From Glossina fuscipes (lineage: Eukaryota > Arthropoda > Insecta > Diptera > Glossinidae): DNA of 64,000 nt. The notes under the pieces were generated by a model that was not told the origin of the DNA, searched no databases, and worked only from the letters and a program-made list of their open reading frames with translations. Made by a program: the position numbers and the translations under genes. The stretch is taken from contig NW_024003331.1 in NCBI RefSeq assembly GCF_014805625.2, positions 1 to 64,000 of the forward strand, read 5' to 3'. The stretch's first letter is position 1; every line of letters begins with the position of its first letter. Below are positions 56,160-64,000 of this stretch, piece by piece.

Positions 56160-56760
56160 AAAGAATTTGGATCGTATGTGACAATTTTTCAATACCCTGC
56201 CTTCCAAAAGCTGAATCTGAAGGAGAATTTTTACCGTACGAATTGCTTGCCCTGCAAAAGAACAATAGTTTTCTGTGTCGTATTGCGACTGGCAATGAAA
56301 TGTGGACCTACTACGACAATCCCAAATGCAAAAAATCATCGGTTAATCCAGGGGAGCCATCCACATCGAACCCCAAGCGGAATATTCATGGCCTTACAGT
56401 TTTGTTGTGCGTATGGTGGGATTAGCAAATTTTAGTGTACTATAAACTGCTAAAACCGAATGAAGTCAAATGAGAAAATCGAAATCGAAATTGACTTAAA
56501 AGAGTCCAGCAATAGCGACTAACAGTCGCAAAGTCATACTTCTGCATGACAATGCTCGACTACACGTTGCAAGAACAGTCAAGGTTGCAGCTGGAATGAC
56601 AAGTTCTGCTGCACCCAGCGCACCACTTGCTAGGGCTATTTATAATCTACTTTGGCAATACTCCCGGCTTCTCATCTTAAGTATTCTTTTTCGACTCAAA
56701 TGTTATTGTGCGACTGGCTCTGCCTTCCACAAATACTCTATATATATACGTTTTTACAAG
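56160..56760 (+). mobile_element. mariner transposase relic, catalytic domain
   Basis: Best-preserved mariner core in the window: CRIATGNEMWTYYDNPKCKK, SVNPGEPSTSNPKRNIHGLT, LLCVWWD and YYKLLKPNE, then in another frame VILLHDNARLHVARTVK. The first catalytic aspartate (TGDE) is TGNE, with AAT at 56294-56296; the second (HDNAR) is intact; the third block is unrecognisable. Stops and a frameshift separate the pieces. The N-terminal DNA-binding part is missing. Confidence 0.85.
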
Positions 56761-56789
56761 CGTATTACAATTACCTAAATTCATGGCTT

Positions 56790-58430
56790 CATTTTTAATC
56801 CGTTAATCCGCTTTTCCGCTAACCTTTTTCCTCGGCCGGCAGCTGCATGATGCGCCATGACTTGTACTTGTTTTTGCCCTCTCTCGGAAATTTTTTGTAT
56901 GGGAAAATCAATTACTTTGACTAAACTGGAAAATCCCACATTTTATGCTTTGATTTTCCCCAAAACAGAATTCTAAAGAAAGTGATAAAACCAAGTACAC
57001 GGCGAAAAGATTACAGAACTAGGTTATTAGAACAACCTCTAGCAGAAATTTAACACGAGTTAGAAATGCCGCGATGAATTTAGATACTTGAGGGAGTAGA
57101 AAGAAAAGTCGAAAAAATTTAAGTCAACAATAAGTTTAATTGCAATATTCAGGCGGAGAAGACTAGAACGAGAATTATAGCCTATTAAAAATAAATACCA
57201 CTAATAAATATTATTACAAATACAAATCTACGCTGTTCACGATCTAATGATGTGGACCTTTTCAAGAAGTGCAACAAGGAAAACTCGAAAGCGCATTTTA
57301 CAAAAAAGTGTATATTTATTTAAAATCTTATATTTGTTCTTATAGAAGGCGCAGAGAAGAATTGAAAGCTCTGTAAAAAAATAGAGTCATATTACACACT
57401 TGCAAATATTTCCGAGGCAATAATTCATAGAAGTGAAACATATGAGACGAAGCTACCGAGCTTGTGATTTTAGCCGCGCAACCGGTGAAAGGAAAAAAAT
57501 AAAAGCGGGTAACGAATGCGAAGGTGTGATGTAAAGAGTAAAAAAAAGAAAAAACATACGTATAATAAATACAATATAAAAAATAGATCTCATAACTTGT
57601 AAAAGCAAATATATATACTTATATATATAGTTGCAAGTGCAAGGTCAGTAAGGCTTGCTTTTCCTTGTTAGCTGTTAGTTTAATTTTGTTGGTATCGGAT
57701 TTGAAATCTCCACGCCATGAAACTTACTTGGGATTCTGTTTCCTAAATTTATGTAGTAAATGTGACCCATATCTTTTTTCAATCTCAATGCGTTTTTTTT
57801 GTTATTTCTTTACTGTTGCGTTAGACAAGTACACTTGTTAAAAATAAGGCTAAAACATAAGAAAACATGCAAAACAGAGTGTAAAGCTTTTGTTACTTGT
57901 AAGTTGTTGTTTAGAATTAAATAAATAAAAAAAGAAGAAAATTTTCACAAAAATGAAAAGAAAATCTCTTGGAATATTTGTCAAGCGAAATAATTTAAAT
58001 TGAAGCACTCAAAAACAAAGAGCAATAATAAAAATGCTTACTTTAGCTTATAAATGTTGCTCCCGGCCCCAAAACATTTTGATAGGGATTCTTAATATTG
58101 TTTCAGATAATAAAACGAAATTTAATACGATATATCATTCCATTTATAAATTCCATAAATTAAAGGTTAAAGCATCGATGTTGTAAACATATAAAGATTT
58201 TTTTTACCGGAAGGAATTTTAATTTATATAATGGTCTGAATATTCCTTGTCATTATATTCCGTGCGTGCTCATCATCATTTCGACAAACTGTGCTTTGTT
58301 ACCTTCAGTGTGGGAATAATATATACGAAATTATAACGAAATTATCCATGATATATCAAATTCAATCTATTTCTATAAATCTCTAGGTTATATCAAAACT
58401 TATAACATTAATCCTCTCAACGTTATGTTT
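56790..58430. other. No gene seen
   Basis: AT-rich. A stretch at about 56940-57070 with TTCTAAAGAAAGTGATAAAACC and AGCAGAAATTTAAC resembles 39095-39200, so it is probably another dispersed repeat. Confidence 0.45.
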
Positions 58431-58439
58431 ATTTATTTA

Positions 58440-60250
58440 TTTGCATATGAAATTCGTCTAAAATAAACTGACAGTCGCATTCAAAGTTAATAAAGAAGGA
58501 AGAAGAAGAAGAAGAAAAAGAAGAACAAAATTCATGTAAAGATAAACAAGAGAAAAAAAGGCATTTGCGCATCTAGCACAAAGTACATCCATAACCGGCG
58601 TTATCAATTTGCAAACATACAAAAGCAAACGATAATCGTAAAAAAATTTGGTACAATTTTCGAATCTTATGACGAGATTAAGATTAAGAAAAGTTAATCT
58701 GGCTATAACATAGGCAAAGCGTGCATATTTAGGAGAAAGATTTTAAAAGGATTGAAAAGCCAATAATTATACCTATATTAGCTAAGGTTTGGAAAAGTAA
58801 AGTTCCTGAAGAAAGAGTTCGGGATATTGAAGTTCATTTCAAGTAATATCGGCGAATCGTTAGTACCATTTATTAACTTAATTTAAAAAGTAAAGCTGCC
58901 TTCCTCAAGTGAGTGGTAAGCTAACAAAGGCAATATATTTTCATAATGAGCAAAGAGATAATTGTGTCCCAACCCAAAGCAGGATATTTTTTTGAGCGGA
59001 TTTCAATGGATCGCTATAGGAAGAAGACTAGGTAGCAGATATATATTCAAGTATTGGTCTCATTAACCTCATGCGTAGCCTACGTAGTATATGTAGTACT
59101 AATGTAAGGGTTTACAAGCTCTTTTACCTATCACTAACGTTTAATAAAACCAAGCATTGACAAGCTTTATTTGAAGACATAGAGAGTTAAACGTGCAAAT
59201 TAAAAAGAAACGTATGGTCGAACAAAACACCTTCATCTATGAACAAAATTTAAAAATTTTTGTGAATCGGTGATATGTTGACCGGTAAATGAATTCCCTT
59301 TTGCAACTATGCAATGAAATTATCGAAGCCGGAATTGGGAATTTACCAAAGGAGTAAATTGAAAGAGTGAAGCAGAACTTTGAATGACCTGTCGTGAAGA
59401 GAACCCTTACCCATTTTAGTAAGTATAAAGCTAGATGTCTGGAGTGTGAAAATCAATAATTTTTAGCTAACTAAGTCAAAAGGAAATTAGTGTACACGTC
59501 ATCCCTGTGCGAACCAGAAGATAAAAACTTGAAAACACGACAAATAAGCTTTAAGAAGCTCGTAACTTCCTCGAGGTTACTTTTAGAGNNNNNNNNNNNN
59601 NNNNNNNNNNNNNNNNNNNNNNNNNNNNNNNNNNNNNNNNNNNNNNNNNNNNNNNNNNNNNNNNNNNNNNNNNNNNNNNNNNNNNNNNCATTAAAATGGC
59701 AAAACCGAATATTTTACAGCGAAAGCTGTTTTCAAAGAAGGATATATTTCCACATGGTGGAATTGGAGTTAGGAAGTTACTCTTCCAACGTAAAGGCAAA
59801 ATGCGTCTTTCCAGAGAATGATTTAGAATCTCTGAGATAACACCACATAGTTCGTCAGACCATGACTTGGGTATATTTAGTAGAATGCCATCAAGCTCTG
59901 TTGCACAACTATATTTTTTTATGAGGTGATCAAATTCGGAGTCAAAATCGAGTTAATGACTTAATGTGGCTAACTATAAGTTAGTTAGTGGAAGAAAATT
60001 TTCGCCTAAGTACTGACCAAATCGATTCGAGATTTCAACATCACCAGAGGGGTCGGAGCCATTAGAAGAGATGAAGGAGGGATACATTACGTTCCTTTTA
60101 CAACTTTGGAGAGAAGTAGCGGCATTCATTAGGCATTGTTTTAATTTTTTCAAATTTTCTAGACAACGCCGTAAGCTCTGTACCGGTTTCCGGACAATCT
60201 TTTTATTATTCTAGAAGTCTATAACGTATGGTAAGAGGCGAGGGTAATTT
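58440..60250 (-). mobile_element. Jockey-like LINE relic interrupted by an assembly gap
   Basis: Minus strand, from 5' to 3': endonuclease-RT linker remnants at about 60240-59960, RT start at 59940-59690 (LDGILLNIPKSWSDELCGV, ISEILNHSLERRILPLRW, KSNFLTPIP), then the 100-N gap, worn sequence, and the ORF2 C-terminus near 59110-58920 (LMRPILEY, SAQKN, LLWVGTQLSLC), followed by a 3' UTR and a GAA-type tract on plus at about 58497-58530. The C-terminus and 3' UTR match the relics at 25540 and 19200. The catalytic RT core should lie in or beside the gap. Frames are broken. Confidence 0.7.
59589..59688. other. Assembly gap (100 N)
   Basis: A run of exactly 100 N inside the LINE relic, probably a gap of unknown size. 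Open frames that cross it are artefacts. Confidence 0.99.
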
Positions 60251-60259
60251 TATTATGCC

Positions 60260-60860
60260 CGACTTGCCCAGCTAGCATGTTACAACAATATAAAAATGAA
60301 AAAAATATATATTATATCAAGGATACTATACTGGTCCCAACTGCTTGTTATCTCATTGTACCGCTTGTGGGGTATTAAACAATGTTTTTGGTGAACATAG
60401 ATGTGCCGAAACTCTCACCTACTAATGATGATTCCTGGGAACGATGCTTGACCGGCGAAGAAGGGTTTAAGGCTTGGAATACCCATAACTTGGCCACAAG
60501 TTTTCTGATGGATAACTTAGGGGTACACTGAAGGAAGTTTGCTATGATGGCTTACTTCCTCGTAGACTGCTGCTATGGAGGAAATATAAACCAGTCGTGG
60601 CCGTAACTGGTTACGTAAAGCACGTTGATATAGTAATAGTCGACAGCATGGATCCCGCCCGCCATATCGGATGTAGCACCCAACATAAATATATCTTGAA
60701 GAAGAGTAGTCCAGTGTTGGTTAGACGGGATAGTGTTGTTAATCCGAAAGCAAGAGTGACAACTATTACAATTTTATTTAAAGTATTGCAAAATTTCAAA
60801 TATTAAGCGAAACTATTTCTAAATTGATAAAGATAAATAAAAAAAAATATAGAGAATAAA
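60260..60860. other. No gene seen
   Basis: Frames at 60597-60806 (+) and 60611-60799 (-) overlap each other and show no domain. Confidence 0.5.
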
Positions 60861-60863
60861 GTA

Positions 60864-61130
60864 CAGCGAGTCTTATTAATATTGAGTTTTTTCGCTCGAC
60901 AAAAAGTAAACGCTGGTTAAACCTGGCCCAGTGTCTACATAAAAACTTATTTTACTATTTTGTACTACTAGGAAATACATATTAAAATATAAAATAAAAA
61001 AAAATAAAAAAACAAAACATTATTCCAGTAGACAAGAAAATTAAGTAACTTCAAGAACTCAAAAAATATAACATCATTACGTGCTTACTTTTTAGCGAGC
61101 GAAAAAACCCAATATTAATGAGACTCACTG
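60864..61130. mobile_element. TA-flanked Tc1/mariner-type MITE (267 bp)
   Basis: TA at 60862-60863 and 61131-61132 flank terminal inverted repeats of about 50 bp: the left end CAGCGAGTCTTATTAATA and the right end, reversed, CAGTGAGTCTCATTAATA, both running on through TTTTTTCGCTCG and AAAAAGTAA. The interior is A-rich without an open frame. TA target duplication and CAG ends fit Tc1/mariner superfamily elements moved in trans. No autonomous partner with these ends is visible in the window. Confidence 0.9.
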
Positions 61131-61139
61131 TATATACAT

Positions 61140-62850
61140 TAGAGTCTTGACGCATTAAAAATAAAACCTACTCGACTATCAATTAAGCCCTTCACATTTG
61201 GGCAGAGCATTTTGCATTAACGTTATGAGCAAACGTTCGCCTAAGCTTTCCAACAATGATGTTAGTGTTAAATAGAATAGAATGCTGCCATTGCCACCGC
61301 CTCAATATATTACGCAGATATAAAAATTTAATATACGTTTCGTACAACGCCACCAATGTTAACGATAACAAGGTTGCGATATTTTTGGCTAATGTCGCTA
61401 TCAAACTCGATGAACCAATACTGACAATACGTTTAATAGTGATCCAAAATGCATTATTACGGTAGAAATGAAGCACAACCAGTTATGTTTGCTTATCAAT
61501 AAGCCACGACGCTTAAGTTTTTTTTCTTTACAAAAACTTAATCGTATGAGATATTTCAGGATTCTCAAAAACAATTATATATTATGCATATATATAACGT
61601 GCGTTAACGTGTATCTGTGTGTCTACATTCGCACTCAATTTTGTAGAAATATTGAATGTTTCTATATGCAGATTAGTAGTGAGAATGAATTAATTTGATC
61701 ATAGCAGAAGTCCGCAACCATTTTTGTTAATTTGGTCATAACAGAAGCCTGAACCTTTCCAAACGACCAAATTTTCAAATATGGTCGTTACTCGCAAATT
61801 ATTGACGTTAGAAGGTTTAAACAAAAAAAAGTTTAAATCGAAATTGTTTTTAAACATACTTATGTATTGCCCGCCTATTCTCGTAATTCATATCCAGTTA
61901 TTTTAATATTCCACGACGCACTCATTTAAATCTCCTATTTTCTGCCTAATCCGTCAAAGACCTAGCCGGTGTCGTTCGGGATTGGAGCATTTTAATATTT
62001 GTTGACGACATCAAGTTATTAAATTTTATAATATTACTAGCATTATGGATGTAGAAATTTTTATTCGCTTCTTGATTAAAACAAAATTAATCACATTTAC
62101 ATTTTCTAAAAGCCTAAAGACCATTTGTAGTCTTTGTAGCAATTTCGCATAATCAAACTTGTTATAAATTTGATACAGACATAACGGTCGATGAACAATT
62201 GTTCTCAACTGAAGCTAAGTGCCGAATAAACCATATAAATTCGGTAGCAAACTCAGCATCGGAACAGCCGAATTGTCAATTTCATATCATGCAAAAGAAA
62301 TAGAAGGCCGTCTGTCCTAAATGTAAACACAAAGTCCGCGTAAAACGTATTTTAGAAATGGAATGTGTATGTAAAGATTGCTTTTTAAACAAAGTTTTCC
62401 TTCTTTTTAAATCTTTAATTTTAATGATTGAGTCAGATTGCTTATTCCAGGCAAAAAACAACATCCGGTAAGTTAGTGTTTAGACAAAATTTCTGTTATA
62501 TAAGCATTAGTTCTTGTTACTCCTTTGTATTAAATTATATAATAATTTGTTAATCCTTTGGTATTAAATTATATAATAATTTCGTTTTTTCGTCTCCGGC
62601 ATTGTGTTTACATATATGTAATTATATTCCTATATGTATTATACGTGCATCGTTTGTAGTTGAGATTTGGCCATATTATATATTAAATCAATAACTGAAA
62701 TAATCTGAGGGACCGTATTGTAACCAACTTAAGAACACGTATTGATTTTCCTTAATTAAAATCCGAGCGAAAGTTTTTTCTTTAAATTTTTCAGTAAATT
62801 TTTAAGAAATCAAGTTTTTACTCAACACATGATTAAGAATGACGCTTGAT
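61140..62850. other. No gene supported; one tandem duplication
   Basis: ATTAAATTATATAATAATTT occurs at 62529-62548 and 62563-62582 as a tandem duplication of about 34 bp. A plus-strand CPKCKHKVRV...CVCKDCF pattern near 62310-62380 looks like a zinc ribbon but lies in a frame closed by stops on both sides; I do not call it. Confidence 0.4.
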
Positions 62851-62889
62851 GTGGGTACAGAATTTGTAGCAGAATTTGTAGCAAGGGTT

Positions 62890-63060
62890 TATCGTGGGTT
62901 CCTGCCTGAAAGGCTTAACCCCACGGTGGCCCAAGCCACTTTAAGCGTACTACGCCCCATGACGAGTTAGACAATCCCCACAGAGTAGGGGCTTAAACAA
63001 CACCAGAGTCCACAACGGTTTATTGTGTATAGAACAATAAACCCCACTCTGGTCAGTGAT
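62890..63060. repeat. Cluster of nested inverted repeats
   Basis: GC-richer than its surroundings. Stems: GGCTT/AAGCC (62912-62916, 62933-62937) enclosing CCAC/GTGG; TTAAGC/GCTTAA (62941-62946, 62991-62996) enclosing CCCC/GGGG; ACCAGAGT/ACTCTGGT enclosing GGTTTATTGT/ACAATAAACC (63017-63026, 63034-63043; loop of 7). AGAATTTGTAGC is tandemly repeated just upstream (62859-62882). No known RNA family recognised. Confidence 0.6.
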
Positions 63061-63069
63061 GAGGCCTAG

Positions 63070-64000
63070 CTTCACTCAAATTGTTCCACTTTGGCTAGGA
63101 ACTTGCCAACCACAACAAAGAAAAAATTAAAGACGACACTAGGAGTTGTCAGGCATGTATTAAGCGGCAAAACGGTTACTAAATTACCAATGAAAGCTTC
63201 CGCCTGATGAAAATAGGTTAATTCATCACATCTCTGCTTTTATTTCTGAGAATTTCGTTTGACCTACTTGGTAAATTTACAAGGGCCTGCGAAACAATGA
63301 ACTTATTTCACTGCTGTATCGACTACCAGTTTTAAAAACCTTCACGAGTCCTTTGTATGATGTATAATACTAATCTTTAGCCGGTTAATTTGTCACTAGA
63401 TCCTATAGATATCATTAACGGTAGCTTTCTACGCAGCCGCTGCTATCACCCTGGCTATGAAGATACTTTTATTTATTCATGGAATTTAATCTCTCTTTTT
63501 TTTACTGAATTATTTTTATATACTACAGCTGCGTAATACCGAAATCTATAATGGTTATTCATTTACTTAGTCATAATATATTTATTTGGTGTTAGTATTA
63601 TCTAGTGCTTTACTCCTATTATCAGACTCTCAGGTATAGTTGAGTTCTAAGATATTATTTTAGGTTGATAGTAATTGTATGTAGCTGTAAACACCAACAC
63701 GCTACAAGCTAAATACGAAAACATTTTACGTCCGCGAAATGTTGAAAGCATTGTATATATGTAGCAATGGAGCCATATTTATACATTAATGCTGACACTT
63801 CTAACAAATTAAGGTTACAAAATATTACGACTAACGAATTTTCAAGAGCAGAATAAAATAATTCGAATAAAACTTACACGTCCTTCTAAATGCATTTTTT
63901 TCCCAATGGAAGGAACAGATGAAATTAACGTTTCGAAGTACAGGATAATTTTTAAAAAATACTAAAACAATTAGAAAATTACAAAATACAATAATAGAAG
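63070..64000. other. No gene seen
   Basis: AT-rich sequence to the end of the window, with no supported exon or repeat. Confidence 0.5.

Noticed and set aside
59490..59840. Open frames across the 100-N gap
   Set aside because: The gap is of unknown size and contributes no codons; on the minus strand the flanks are LINE reverse transcriptase.
62300..62390. Zinc-ribbon protein exon (CPKC...CVCKDC)
   Set aside because: The frame is closed on both sides within a few codons, and no splice sites or homologous context are visible.

Overview
The window looks like eukaryotic, repeat-rich, AT-rich intergenic DNA from a dipteran insect, probably a higher fly. The reasons are its base composition, the very short introns of the one host gene, TATA/initiator promoters of arthropod type, and a repeat set of mariner relics, Jockey-like and I-like LINEs, long solo LTRs, and TTAA and TA MITEs. 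I see no bacterial operons, rRNA, CRISPR or functional tRNA genes. Two assembly gaps are present: 37145-37154 and 59589-59688.

Host genes: I can support only one, a three-exon minus-strand gene at 12689-13138. It encodes a 102-residue secreted single-domain von Willebrand factor type C (SVWC, Vago-like) protein with eight cysteines. Its exons are too short to show as an ORF. A decayed second copy of its middle exon lies about 1 kb away at 11760-11881.

Layout. 0-9 kb: an array of a 16-bp motif, a mariner relic, several copies of a dispersed repeat, a tRNA-derived SINE (3886-4062) inserted in one of them, and a reversed SINE tail (about 6350-6431). 9-17 kb: mariner relics, the SVWC locus, an inverted copy of the dispersed repeat that gives the empty site for the SINE, and a diverged LTR-like segment ending near 16.5 kb. 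17-27 kb: plus-strand LINE pieces (endonuclease, then reverse transcriptase) split by a minus-strand Jockey-like LINE, a second Jockey-like relic and a long mariner relic. 27.9-30.0 and 35.2-37.6 kb: two independent solo LTRs of one family, each 2.1-2.4 kb with a 4-bp target duplication. 39-57 kb: more LINE, mariner and MITE relics and a 3-kb, 5'-truncated, RNase H-bearing I-like LINE (44020-46984, minus) with a TAA-repeat tail. 58-64 kb: a gapped Jockey-like LINE, a TA-flanked MITE, and a dense cluster of inverted repeats near 63.0 kb.

How the parts relate: the last ~85 bp of the SINE, including its TAA-type tail, resembles the 3' end of the I-like LINE. This suggests that the LINE machinery moved the SINE. 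The solo LTRs carry a TATA box, an initiator, a consensus 5' splice site about 20 nt downstream, and then arrays of 67-70-bp units that can each form a hairpin. All LINE and mariner reading frames here are broken, so I read the window as a record of past transposition around one small immune-type gene.
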